Assembly (NCBI RefSeq): GCF_963676665.1
Contig: NZ_OY781381.1
Coordinates: forward strand, 1 to 64,000
DNA length: 64,000 nucleotides
DNA from: an uncultured Tolumonas sp.
GTDB lineage: Bacteria; Pseudomonadota; Gammaproteobacteria; Enterobacterales; Aeromonadaceae
Direction of reading: 5' to 3'
Shown one piece after another: positions 18,209 to 27,800 of the stretch. Position 1 is the first letter of the stretch. Every line of letters starts with the position of its first letter. The translations under genes were made by a program, and so were the position numbers. The notes under the pieces are model-generated. The model did not search any database, was not told the origin of the DNA, and saw nothing but the letters and a program-made list of their open reading frames with translations.

Positions 18209-19549
18209 ATGTTGGATAAAATTGTCATCGCTAACCGTGGTGAAATCGCTTTGCGCATCCTGCGGGCATGCAAAGAGCTCGGTATCAAAACGGTAGCTGT
18301 GCATTCCACCGCAGACCGCGATCTGAAACACGTTAAACTGGCAGACGAAACCATCTGTATCGGTAAGCCGTCGGCTAAAGATTCTTATCTGAACGTGCCG
18401 TCTATTATTGCTGCAGCAGAAGTGACCGGTGCAGTAGCTATTCACCCTGGTTATGGCTTTTTGTCTGAAAATGCCGACTTTGCTGAGCAGGTAGAAAAAT
18501 CTGGCTTTATTTTTATCGGTCCGAGAGCAGAAACCATCCGCCTGATGGGCGATAAAGTATCAGCTATCAATGCGATGAAAAAAGCCGGTGTACCTTGTGT
18601 ACCCGGTTCAGGCGGCCCAATCGGTGATGACGCCAAAGAAAATGCAACTATCGCTAAACGTATCGGCTATCCAGTGATCATTAAAGCAGCGGGTGGCGGT
18701 GGTGGTCGTGGTATGCGTGTTGTTCGCCAGGAAGAAGAACTGCAAAACTCAGTTGCACTGACGAAATCAGAAGCTGGCCAGTTCTTTGGCAACGACATGG
18801 TTTACATGGAGAAATATCTGGAAAATCCGCGTCATATCGAGATCCAGGTATTAGCCGATGGCCAAGGTAATGCGATCTATCTGGGTGAACGTGACTGCTC
18901 AATGCAGCGTCGTCATCAGAAAGTAGTTGAAGAAGCGCCTGCACCAGGCATCACTGAAGACATGCGTCGTTACATCGGCGAACGTTGTGTTCGTGCTTGT
19001 CTTGAAATCAATTATCGTGGTGCCGGCACTTTTGAATTCCTGTATGAAAATGGTGAGTTCTATTTCATTGAAATGAACACCCGTATTCAGGTAGAACATC
19101 CAGTGACAGAAATGATCACTGGTGTGGATCTGATTAAAGAACAGCTGAAAATTGCTGCCGGTCAGCCACTGTCGATCAAACAGGATGAAATTCACATTCG
19201 CGGTCATGCGATCGAATGCCGTATCAACGCAGAAGATCCACAAACCTTCCTGCCAGCACCGGGCAAGATCCAATGGTTCCATGCACCGGGCGGTTTAGGT
19301 GTTCGCTGGGATTCGCATATTTATTCTGGCTACACCGTACCACCACATTACGATTCGATGATCGGTAAGTTAATTTGTTACGGTGAAAATCGTGATGTTG
19401 CCATCGCGCGTATGCGTCATGCACTGGATGAAATTGTTGTAGAAGGGATCAAGACCAATATTCCACTACACAAAGAAATCCTGCGGGATGAAAACTTCCA
19501 CAACGGTGGCACCAATATTCACTATCTACACAAGAAGTTAGGTCTCTAA
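18209..19549 (+). CDS. accC: Biotin carboxylase subunit of acetyl-CoA carboxylase
   Basis: 446 residues. This ATP-grasp enzyme carboxylates the biotin on AccB using bicarbonate. Seen: [40 protein letters not shown], the glycine-rich ATP loop [64 protein letters not shown] and [13 protein letters not shown]. Full length (E. coli 449). It is cotranscribed with accB, and a strong terminator follows. Confidence 0.98.
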   Translation: MLDKIVIANRGEIALRILRACKELGIKTVAVHSTADRDLKHVKLADETICIGKPSAKDSYLNVPSIIAAAEVTGAVAIHPGYGFLSENADFAEQVEKSGFIFIGPRAETIRLMGDKVSAINAMKKAGVPCVPGSGGPIGDDAKENATIAKRIGYPVIIKAAGGGGGRGMRVVRQEEELQNSVALTKSEAGQFFGNDMVYMEKYLENPRHIEIQVLADGQGNAIYLGERDCSMQRRHQKVVEEAPAPGITEDMRRYIGERCVRACLEINYRGAGTFEFLYENGEFYFIEMNTRIQVEHPVTEMITGVDLIKEQLKIAAGQPLSIKQDEIHIRGHAIECRINAEDPQTFLPAPGKIQWFHAPGGLGVRWDSHIYSGYTVPPHYDSMIGKLICYGENRDVAIARMRHALDEIVVEGIKTNIPLHKEILRDENFHNGGTNIHYLHKKLGL

Positions 19550-19567
19550 GCCCCCCTTCTTATTTAA

Positions 19568-19593
19568 GGCCGCGCTCATTCGCGGCTTTTTTT
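19568..19593 (+). terminator. Rho-independent terminator after accC
   Basis: gccgcg-ctcatt-cgcggc followed by T7, 19 bases after the accC stop. Confidence 0.9.
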
Positions 19594-19676
19594 ATGCGAA
19601 CGACCTCACAATTTATCCTGCTATTCTTTACGTTTTGCGCTAAAATGATACAACGCTCACAGTTTTATAAAGTGTT

Positions 19677-20990
19677 ATGCTATCTACCAGTTTTGATGAC
19701 AACCAACAGCGTCTGCTAATTTTACCGATTTTGCTGCTCACCTTTGCCCATATGCCACAGGTGATGATTGCTAATATCGATTATACCGGACACATCTGGT
19801 TGACCATCTTTAAGGGGCTACAACAATCCGCACCTCTTTTACTGGCAATGGCTATCGCTATCAGTCGTAGCAATTATCAATATGAGATGCAGCCGCTCAA
19901 CGCTTGTCTGAGTTATGTCTTAATGGCAAAGTTGCTGCACTCGCTTGGTCCTGAACATTTTCCTACGGATATTATTGCCGCATTGCTTAGTGGTTATGCC
20001 GTGGTTTGGGCTACCCCCTTTACCCAAAAAATTCGCGTCCCCTCTTGGTTAAGAGCCTTTCAGGGTGATGCGATCGTGCTGTTATGCAACGGCTTTTTCT
20101 GTCTGTTGCTGTCACTCCCTGTTGCCGGTTTACTGCATCTTTTTAACCAATTCATATTGCAACATCAAACTGTTGAATTGTTACTCTGGCTGGAACCGTT
20201 GTTGTTGTTGTCTGGCGGTACAGTTGCTGAATTACAGCTCACCACCTTGCCTTGGCACTCTTTTTTGGCGTCGCCGTATATATGGCTGGTGATTCTTTGT
20301 ATTTCTTGGATCTTCCAACGTTCGCTGATCAATATTGCTGGCACCAAGATCCAGAAGCGTGTTTTGAATGGCATATTAAGTTTGCTGATGATTGCATCGG
20401 GTCAGGCACAACCGATGATGTTATTGCTACTGTTGTGGGCCCCTCGTCATTGTATCTATACGTTATTTGTTTTGGGCTTTGTGAATCACGGCTGTCATTG
20501 GCTACAACAAGAACAAATTGCTTACACCAGTATTCCAACAGTCTGGTTTGCGATCCCCATGTCGTTATTCGGTATTTTGTTGTACGAATTACGGGGTTAT
20601 ATCAGTCGGCATCAAATTCATTTTTTTAATGCGGCAATCGATGAACAAAGCTCTCAACCACTGGCGAGTGGACCTGAATTATTGCTCGATGTGGATTACC
20701 TAACGATCAGTTACATCAAAGCCATGGGTGGATTGGGAAATCTAGTAGCCTTACGCGCTGATCTCACCCGTTTGATCGTTGATGTCGAAACCGTAGCTGA
20801 TTTAAACCGGGATCGGTTACATCAATTAGGTGTGATGTCGATAAAAACGCTATCGACGCAACGGGCTGAATTGTTTACCGGACCCATTGCTCTCACGCTA
20901 GAAAGTCGCATTCATAATCTGGCTAAACGCCAATCGTTGGATCTGACACCACGAGAGATTCATCCGTTGATGCCGTTTCGTATGGACTAA
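19677..20990 (+). CDS. PTS EIIC/EIIB-like membrane protein lacking the phosphorylated cysteine
   Basis: 437 residues. Residues ~10-310 are about nine hydrophobic segments whose order echoes the glucose-family EIIC: LLAMAIAISRSN...NACLSYVLMAKLL, then AALLSGYAVVWATPFTQKIRVPSWLRAFQGD. The EIIC hallmark blocks GLHH and GITEPIEF are not visible. Residues ~340-412 resemble the EIIB domain (TISYIKAMGGLGNLVALRADLTRLIVDV...LHQLGVMS...AELFTGPIALTLESRI). Where active EIIB has DAC-ITRL, this protein has RAD-LTRL, so the phosphocysteine is replaced by Asp362. The protein should not transfer phosphate. It may be an orphan regulatory or structural paralogue, or a decaying transporter, but the frame is fully open. 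It sits alone between accC and prmA, where E. coli has panF. Function unknown. Confidence 0.8.
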   Translation: MLSTSFDDNQQRLLILPILLLTFAHMPQVMIANIDYTGHIWLTIFKGLQQSAPLLLAMAIAISRSNYQYEMQPLNACLSYVLMAKLLHSLGPEHFPTDIIAALLSGYAVVWATPFTQKIRVPSWLRAFQGDAIVLLCNGFFCLLLSLPVAGLLHLFNQFILQHQTVELLLWLEPLLLLSGGTVAELQLTTLPWHSFLASPYIWLVILCISWIFQRSLINIAGTKIQKRVLNGILSLLMIASGQAQPMMLLLLLWAPRHCIYTLFVLGFVNHGCHWLQQEQIAYTSIPTVWFAIPMSLFGILLYELRGYISRHQIHFFNAAIDEQSSQPLASGPELLLDVDYLTISYIKAMGGLGNLVALRADLTRLIVDVETVADLNRDRLHQLGVMSIKTLSTQRAELFTGPIALTLESRIHNLAKRQSLDLTPREIHPLMPFRMD

Positions 20991-20992
20991 TA

Positions 20993-21029
20993 CCAGTCAA
21001 TGGAAAAGATGATTCAATCCGTTGACTGG
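20993..21029. repeat. Inverted repeat between the PTS-like gene and prmA
   Basis: Perfect 8-base arms ccagtcaa and ttgactgg with a 21-base spacer, directly after the upstream stop. There is no T-tract, so it is not a standard terminator; it could be an mRNA 3' end structure or an operator before prmA. Confidence 0.4.
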
Positions 21030-21073
21030 CGAGTGTTACAATAGCTCTCTTTTTTATAACCCGATGTATTGCC

Positions 21074-21952
21074 ATGCCCTGGATCCAAATCAAAATCAAT
21101 GCAACCGCCAAAAGCGCCAATAAAGTCAGCAATATGCTGATGGGACTGGGTGCTCAGGCCGTCACCTACATGGACGCCCAAGATACGCCGGTTTATGAAC
21201 CGCTACCGGGGGAAACGAAATTATGGGGCGATACCCGCTGCATTGGTCTGTTTGATGCGGAAGTTGACCCGGCGCCAATCATCGCGTTTTTCCAGAAACA
21301 CATCAGTGAAGATGTACCGTATCAGGTTGAATTACTGGAAGACAAAGATTGGGTGCGTGAATGGATGGAACATTTCCAACCGATGCAGTTTGGTGAACGC
21401 CTGTGGATCTGCCCTAGCTGGCGTGATGTGCCGGACCCGACCGCTGTCAATGTATTGCTCGACCCCGGTTTAGCCTTTGGTACAGGGACACACCCGACCA
21501 CCGCGCTTTGTCTGCAATGGCTGGACAGCCTCGATCTGAGCGGCAAAACCTTAGTCGATTTTGGCTGCGGCTCCGGCATTCTGGCGATAGCCGCCCTTAA
21601 GCTGGGTGCAGCACGGGTGATTGGTATTGATATTGATCCGCAGGCGATTGAAGCGAGCCGCGATAATGCACAGCGCAATGGCGTCAGTGACCAGCTGGAA
21701 TTGTATCTGCCAGAAGATCAACCCGCAGGGCTGCAAGCCGATATCGTGGTGGCTAATATTCTGGCTGGCCCGTTACGTGAACTGTCTGGATTGATCAGTG
21801 GACTGGTTAAATCACAAGGTCGCATGGCCATTTCCGGCATATTAGAAAGTCAGGCGCCTGAGCTGCTTGAAGTTTATGGCCAGTGGTTTGCGATGAACCC
21901 AGCAACGACACGCGAAGAGTGGTGCCGTCTGGATGGAATAAAAAAAGCCTGA
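21074..21952 (+). CDS. prmA: Ribosomal protein L11 methyltransferase
   Basis: 292 residues. It trimethylates L11 with S-adenosylmethionine. The N-terminal L11-recognition domain starts [22 protein letters not shown]; the class I methyltransferase core has [20 protein letters not shown] (SAM motif I), [27 protein letters not shown] (the PrmA N-[IV]-L motif) and GRMAISGIL. Length matches the family. dusB-fis follows after 168 bases; the prmA-dusB-fis order is conserved in enterobacteria and Aeromonas. Confidence 0.97.
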   Translation: MPWIQIKINATAKSANKVSNMLMGLGAQAVTYMDAQDTPVYEPLPGETKLWGDTRCIGLFDAEVDPAPIIAFFQKHISEDVPYQVELLEDKDWVREWMEHFQPMQFGERLWICPSWRDVPDPTAVNVLLDPGLAFGTGTHPTTALCLQWLDSLDLSGKTLVDFGCGSGILAIAALKLGAARVIGIDIDPQAIEASRDNAQRNGVSDQLELYLPEDQPAGLQADIVVANILAGPLRELSGLISGLVKSQGRMAISGILESQAPELLEVYGQWFAMNPATTREEWCRLDGIKKA

Positions 21953-22062
21953 AACGTTGTGAAAAATTCGGTATTTGTCTGATCTAGTTAGCGAAACGAT
22001 TTGGCAAGGATTTTCGTCAGAAAATACAAGCATTTTTTTCACCTTACGCTCAATTTCTAACC

Positions 22063-22091
22063 TTTTCAGCGTGGTGAAAAAGCCGTAAGAT
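22063..22091 (+). promoter_or_regulatory. Candidate dusB-fis promoter with GC-rich discriminator
   Basis: The -35-like TTTTCA (22063-22068) is 17 bases from the -10-like TAAGAT (22086-22091), followed by the discriminator acgcgccctc before the dusB ATG. A GC-rich discriminator is typical of stringently controlled promoters such as that of E. coli fis. An inverted repeat (tttttcacc..acgct and agcgt.ggtgaaaaa, within 22031-22081) overlaps the -35 and could be an operator or hairpin. Read by eye only. Confidence 0.45.
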
Positions 22092-22120
22092 ACGCGCCCT
22101 CAAGCTTAGGGTGTCACGTC

Positions 22121-23089
22121 ATGCAAATTGGACCTTATTCGTTATCAGCCCCGGTTGTTGTTGCACCGATGGCTGGTGTTTCAGACCAACCGTTCCGGCA
22201 GTTGTGTTTGCGAATGGGAGCTGGCATGGCGGTCTCTGAGATGATGTCGGCTAACCCAGAAACCTGGGGTACCGATAAATCGCTTAAGCGAATGTATTTG
22301 GCTGATGAGCCGGGCATACGCGCTGTGCAAATTGTGGGATCAGAACCGGATTGGATGGCCGATGCCGCCCGCCGCTCAGTTTCTGAAGGTGCACAGATAA
22401 TTGATATCAATATGGGTTGCCCAGCTAAAAAGATTAATCGTCGTTTAGCCGGTTCAGCCCTGTTGCAAGACCCTGCGCTGGTGCGTGAGATCTTGCAAAC
22501 GGTAGTCGCTGCCGTCGATGTGCCTGTTACCCTGAAGATCCGAACCGGATGGGATACTGAACATCGTAATGGAGTGGAAATTGCCGAAATAGCCGAATCC
22601 TGTGGTGTTCAGGCATTGACTGTACACGGGCGTACCCGTGCGTGTTTATTCAATGGTCAAGCCGAATATGACACGATCCGCGCTATCAAACGGCATGTTT
22701 CTATTCCTGTAGTGGCGAACGGTGATATCGATACTCCGCAAAAAGCGCTGGCTGTACTGGAGTACACCGGTGCTGATGCCATCATGATTGGACGGGCTGC
22801 GCAAGGACAACCTTGGTTGTTTAATCGCATCCGCCATTTTTTGACGCACGGCTGTGATCTGCCATCGCCAGAATGGGATGAAATCAGAACCATCGTGCTG
22901 GAACATGTTGCAGCTTTGCATCAGTTCTACGGCGAAGCCAAAGGAGTGCGTTTTGCCAGAAAACATGTTGCCTGGTATTTGGAGAAATACGAGTCAGCAA
23001 AGCATTTCCGCAGAGGTTTCAACGCACTAACAACAGCTGAAGAGCAGTTGAATGCATTGAAACTGTATTTTAGTAACGCAATTGCATAA
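22121..23089 (+). CDS. dusB: tRNA-dihydrouridine synthase B
   Basis: 322 residues. This FMN-dependent enzyme reduces specific uridines of tRNA (U17 in E. coli) to dihydrouridine. Motifs: VVVAPMAGVSDQPFRQLC at the N-terminus, IDINMGCPAKKINRRLAGSALL with the catalytic cysteine region, VPVTLKIRTGWD, ALTVHGRTRACLFNGQAEY, PVVANGDIDTPQKA and GADAIMIGRAAQGQPWLF. It is first gene of the dusB-fis operon, with 18 bases to fis. Cotranscription means its amount probably peaks in early growth along with Fis. Confidence 0.97.
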   Translation: MQIGPYSLSAPVVVAPMAGVSDQPFRQLCLRMGAGMAVSEMMSANPETWGTDKSLKRMYLADEPGIRAVQIVGSEPDWMADAARRSVSEGAQIIDINMGCPAKKINRRLAGSALLQDPALVREILQTVVAAVDVPVTLKIRTGWDTEHRNGVEIAEIAESCGVQALTVHGRTRACLFNGQAEYDTIRAIKRHVSIPVVANGDIDTPQKALAVLEYTGADAIMIGRAAQGQPWLFNRIRHFLTHGCDLPSPEWDEIRTIVLEHVAALHQFYGEAKGVRFARKHVAWYLEKYESAKHFRRGFNALTTAEEQLNALKLYFSNAIA

Positions 23090-23107
23090 TGAAGAGCAGA
23101 AAAAATT

Positions 23108-23407
23108 ATGTTGGATCAAACCGTGACTTCTGAAGCTCTGGTGACTACAGTCACTCACGCACAAACTCATCAACCAGTGCAACGCCCACTGCGTGACTCC
23201 GTTCAGCAGGCTTTACGCAACTATCTGGCGCAATTGAATGGTCAGGACGTCACTGAACTGTACGACATGGTTCTGAGTGAAGTTGAAGCGCCTATGCTCG
23301 ACATTATCATGCAGTACACCCGTGGTAACCAGACCCGTGCTGCAACCATGATGGGCATCAACCGCGGTACCCTGCGTAAGAAACTGAAAAAATACGGCAT
23401 GAACTAA
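23108..23407 (+). CDS. fis: Nucleoid-associated regulator Fis
   Basis: 99 residues (E. coli 98). It bends DNA and activates rRNA promoters. The N-terminal beta-hairpin arm region is followed by [73 protein letters not shown], nearly the canonical Fis core with its C-terminal helix-turn-helix (GNQTRAA...[13 protein letters not shown]). It is cotranscribed with dusB and is followed by a strong terminator. Confidence 0.99.
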   Translation: MLDQTVTSEALVTTVTHAQTHQPVQRPLRDSVQQALRNYLAQLNGQDVTELYDMVLSEVEAPMLDIIMQYTRGNQTRAATMMGINRGTLRKKLKKYGMN

Positions 23408-23431
23408 TAGCTCTTCGCTAATTATTGAATT

Positions 23432-23467
23432 AAAAGGCATTAACTTTAACGAGTTAGTGCCTTTTTT
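23432..23467 (+). terminator. Rho-independent terminator after fis
   Basis: Long stem aaaggcattaact / agttagtgccttt with loop ttaacg and T6. Confidence 0.9.
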
Positions 23468-23529
23468 CATTTCTGCGATACAGCAAGTAAAATGCTCTGT
23501 AAAATCTATCAGTACAACCCAATTAATAG

Positions 23530-24357
23530 ATGGGAATTCTTGTGTTTAAAAACAGTATTACCTTGGCATTGTGTCTGATTAGTACATCAGCATTCGCAAC
23601 AAACTGTCCTCAGCATTATTTTAATGGTCAGGAACCCAAACTGACGATCCCCCTGCAACAAGATCAAGAGCTTTGCTACACCGCGTTTGCGACCGGTTAT
23701 TCGTATTCCTCAAAAACAGCTTTTTATTCAGCTGAACATCTGACCAAAAAGAATGTAGCTGCCGCAAAAACGTTAGAACGTATTGATTCATTTCATGAAG
23801 ATGCCAATCTACCTGAAGCAACCAGAGCTGAACTAACTGACTATAAGGGAAGCGGATTTGATCGTGGGCATCTGGCTCCGAATGCCGATATGCCAAACAA
23901 AAATGCCCAACATGAGTCATTTTCATTAGCCAATATGGTTCCGCAGCTGCATGCCAATAATGCCGGTATCTGGAGCGACATAGAGACAACGACGCGAGTC
24001 ATGGCCACCAAATACGGTGATGTGTATGTCGTCACTGGCGGGCTATATAACGCCTCCACACAGAAACTGAAAAACCGGATCCCGGTTCCTAATGCCATGT
24101 TCAAAGCGATTTACACACCGAAAACCGGCGAAGCGGGTGTGTATGTTTCTGATAATAATGCGGATGGGCATTACAAAGTCATTTCTGTCGATCAATTGAA
24201 AAAAATAAGCGGTCTGGATGTATTTCCCAGCATACCGGCAAAAGCCAAGGCCATTCCAGCCGAACTTCCCGAGGCTCAACGGATAAAAGGCAAAAAAGCA
24301 GTCTTAGACAAAAAGCTGCATAAGTTAAAAAGTTTGCTTGTTAGTCATCTCGGTTAA
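23530..24357 (+). CDS. Secreted DNA/RNA non-specific endonuclease
   Basis: 275 residues from the first ATG; a GTG at 23542 (VFKNSITLALCLISTSAFA), with GGGAA five bases upstream, is an equally good or better start. Both give a signal peptide cleaved after AFA, so export to the periplasm or outside is expected. The beta-beta-alpha metal nuclease motif GFDRGHLAPNADM is at residues 109-121 (His114 catalytic), followed by SLANMVPQLHANNAGIW with the metal-binding Asn. This is the Serratia/NUC1 nuclease family, which degrades DNA and RNA; roles include nutrient scavenging and clearing extracellular DNA. No immunity protein or secretion genes are adjacent. A Lys-rich C-terminal tail may bind nucleic acid. 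Confidence 0.93.
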   Translation: MGILVFKNSITLALCLISTSAFATNCPQHYFNGQEPKLTIPLQQDQELCYTAFATGYSYSSKTAFYSAEHLTKKNVAAAKTLERIDSFHEDANLPEATRAELTDYKGSGFDRGHLAPNADMPNKNAQHESFSLANMVPQLHANNAGIWSDIETTTRVMATKYGDVYVVTGGLYNASTQKLKNRIPVPNAMFKAIYTPKTGEAGVYVSDNNADGHYKVISVDQLKKISGLDVFPSIPAKAKAIPAELPEAQRIKGKKAVLDKKLHKLKSLLVSHLG

Positions 24358-24367
24358 TTGATTGTTC

Positions 24368-24396
24368 AAGGGGCTTCGGCCCCTTACTTTATTTTG
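24368..24396 (+). terminator. Terminator after the secreted nuclease
   Basis: aaggggc-ttcg-gccccttactttatttt: a stable UUCG tetraloop hairpin and a T-rich tail, ten bases after the stop. Confidence 0.85.
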
Positions 24397-24619
24397 TACC
24401 CAAACGATCTCTTTAACGAGCCGCCTACGTATCAATAAAAAGAGTAGTGATAACGAAACTTTGGTCAATGTCCGCCATTTTTCCGGCAATATTGGCTGGC
24501 ACAGTGAATGCAGGTATCTAATTGAAATAATTCTCGGTTGTTCTTCCGGCTATGGACGATAATAGTAATAAGAACAGCGTGGAATGGTGCATCGATAACA
24601 CGATTAGGGAAGGTGTGAC

Positions 24620-24733
24620 ATGAAACTACTAACTCATACTAGCCATCATTTACCCCGCCATAATGAACAGCAGATCCGGCGTATTTTGCGCGTTATTGAA
24701 AAAATACTTAGACAAGATGAGGGCCGCAGTTAG
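24620..24733 (+). CDS. Possible 37-residue basic protein
   Basis: ATG preceded by GGGAAGGTG at good spacing; the frame encodes MKLLTHTSHHLPRHNEQQIR then a short amphipathic basic helix (RILRVIEKILRQDEGRS). There is no signal peptide or membrane segment. It lies alone in a 480-base gap between two terminator-like or gene-end structures. A hairpin-forming stretch (gcatga...tcatgc, 24778-24801) follows it. I do not recognise the product. Length alone does not exclude chance; the SD and the absence of any other gene here are the only support. Confidence 0.4.
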   Translation: MKLLTHTSHHLPRHNEQQIRRILRVIEKILRQDEGRS

Positions 24734-24840
24734 CTGACCGGCAATATCCGCTTTTTGTTCTTAGCTTGTCACTGGGGCATGAACACATCAGGTGCTCATG
24801 CTTCAGATGCAAGTTATGACAGCCTGATTTCTCACTCGTG

Positions 24841-27800
24841 TTAATTAACTCTCGATTGCCAACAAACGCGGTTACGACCATTTTGTTTCGCTTCATAAAG
24901 TAATTGGTCAGCCGTTTCCATCGCTTGTTCTAAAGAATAGTGATCTTCTGGGATCAGCGTGACTCCCCCAATACTGACGGTAATTTTACCCACCGGTAAT
25001 TCAATCTGTTCCATGGCCTGGCGAACATGTTCTGCCATCACCGCACTGCTTTGCGCATCCGCGCCACTAAACACTAATACAAACTCTTCACCACCCAGAC
25101 GAGCCGCGAAATCACCGGTACGTCGCAACATGTCACGAATAGAACCGGCAACCGCCTGCAAAACATCATCACCCCGAGCATGACCGAAGGTGTCGTTAAA
25201 ACGCTTGAAATGATCGACATCCAGAATGGCTAATGAAAGTGGCTGCGCTGCGCGTTGATGGCGAGCCCACTCATTTTCAATGACTTGCTCAAATTTACGC
25301 CGATTGGGAATACCAGTGAGGCCATCTAAATGCGCTAGTTGATCTAATAAACGACGCTGATGGATCAACCTTAATACATTGCGGATCCGCGCTTGCACAA
25401 TAGTGGGATAAAACGGCTTGGTAATGTAATCAATCGCCCCCATCAAAAACCCGGTTTCTTCATCTTCAACATCATGACGGGAACTGATGATCACAATATC
25501 AATATCTCGTGTGGCCGGGTGGCTACGCAATTGACGCATCACTTCATCACCGCGAACATCAGGCATAACCATATCCAGTAAAATCAAATCTACCGGTTGT
25601 TTAAATACTAACTCCAGAGCTGTTGTACTATCAGCAACGGCTAACACTTCACAATCATGTTGTAATAACGAGCTCAGCATTTGTCGATGGATCAGCTCAT
25701 CATCAATAACCAATATCCGGGGTAAGTTTTGCTTCTCTTGCTGTTGTTCCAGCGCTTCGATATCGCCGCCAGCATTTTTACCCGCTTCAGCAATAACAGG
25801 AATTGATTTGATAATGTCGAACACCGCCATCAGCAAAATATGAATATTAGCGACCAGTTTTTTGGTCATGATGGCTCGGGAGGCTCTGGCTTCATGGCGA
25901 CGGAGTAATAACTCTAATTCGCTGGCTGCAGCTGACAATCCGTCGGCACCAATATAACGAGCCACCGATTTCAGATTATGCGCGATCCGCTCCAGAGCAA
26001 CCCATTCTTCACGTTCGACCATGGCCAATAATTTCCGCCCTTGATCGCTGTATTCATCCCGAAACGTACCTAAAATCTGCTGATAAAGCTGAGGGTTATT
26101 ACCGACTCGGGAAAAACCCAGAATGACGTCCAAGGCTATTTCTGATGGTGACGAATGCTCTAAGAAGGGATGGCTATCGGGTATATCTTTAACTAATTCC
26201 GTTTGCTCGCCCTGCCCTATCGTCCAGCGATAAACTAAGGAATACAGCGTGTCAGGCTCGAAAGGTTTGATCATAAAATCATTCATTCCGGCTTTCAGGC
26301 AGCGCTCCCGTTCTTTGGGGTCGTCGAAAGCCGTCATCGCTAAAATTGGCGTGATATAACCTTGATTTCTTAGCCAGTAAGTTGCCGTGATGCCATCGAC
26401 CTCTGGTAAGTCAACATCCATCAGGATCAGATCAAATTTTCCTCGGCTGGCTTTTTCGATACCCTCTTTACCGTTTTCAGCCACCTGTACTGCCACGCCA
26501 ACCTGTTGCAAGGTTTCTAATGCCACTTGACGATTAATGGCATTGTCTTCAACCAACAAAACATCAATATCATGCAGCATATTTCGCCAGTCATGCGCCG
26601 GCAGACGAGTAATAGAAGTTCTGGCACCTAATCCCAACACAGACATAATGGCATTACACAGCATTACCCCATAAAACGGTAATGGCAGCAGTTCCGTATA
26701 CGGATCTTCATTCAACAACGTCCGGTAGTTATCTTCTTCTGATTGCGGGTACAAAAACAAAACCGGCGTTGTTTTCCAAGCGGGCATAGCACGTAATTTA
26801 CGTAATAACGTAATGCCATCAATAGCACCGATACGATGACTTAACAGCAGCATATCGGGAATTTCTATTTCATGGTTTAGCATGCCACCGAGCCATTGCT
26901 GGATCAGTAACTCATGCCCCAATTCATGTACTGTGCCGCCGATACGCTGTAATTGTTTATTTAAAATCGCGGCAATTTCCGGTTGGTTATGCAGCAGTAA
27001 CCAGCGCTTATTACAAATGAACCCGATATTCCCAGACAAACTATCCGGCCGAAAACCGACCTGAAGAGAAAAAACAAACTCTGTTCCAACACCGACTTCG
27101 CTGGAAACATGAATATTGCCGCCCATTAACCTGACTAACTGTTGACTGATCGCTAGACCTAACCCGCTACCGCCAGAAGCAACCACCGCATTGTCGTGTT
27201 GTTGGAGGGGCTGGAAAAGCGCAGAAATTTGTGTGGCGTCCATGCCCGTGCCAGTATCAATGATTTCAAAATAAAGCTTTAAATGAGACTCTCTTTTAGC
27301 GCCTGGGGTAATACGTAATAACACGTGACCACGCTGGGTATGCTTAATGGCATGACTTAATAAAGTAAGTAGAATTTGTTCTACTCGTGCCGGGTCACCA
27401 AGAATGAAGCGAGGAATATCGGGAGATAAATCGACAATAAAAGAAATTCGTCTTTCACTGCAGTTGGGACTTAATACACCAGCAACACGGTTCACCACCT
27501 CTTCTAAAGCAAACGCGGTAAACTCTAATGCCAACTGGTTAGCTTCAATTTTGGAGTAATCCAACAGCTCGTTAATTACGCTATTTAACAAGGCTGCTGA
27601 TGTTCTGATTTTGTTGATATGTTCACGTTGTGGTGGTGTCAGCGTAGAACCCAAGACTAAGCGAGTTAAACCGGTAATGGTATTTAAGGGGGTATGTAAT
27701 TCCTGCGTCATCTTTGACAACAGGTGTGATTTAGCCTCATTTGCCCGTATGGCTTCATGGGCTTGATACTCAAGAAAAACAGACCAATGTCGGAAAATAT

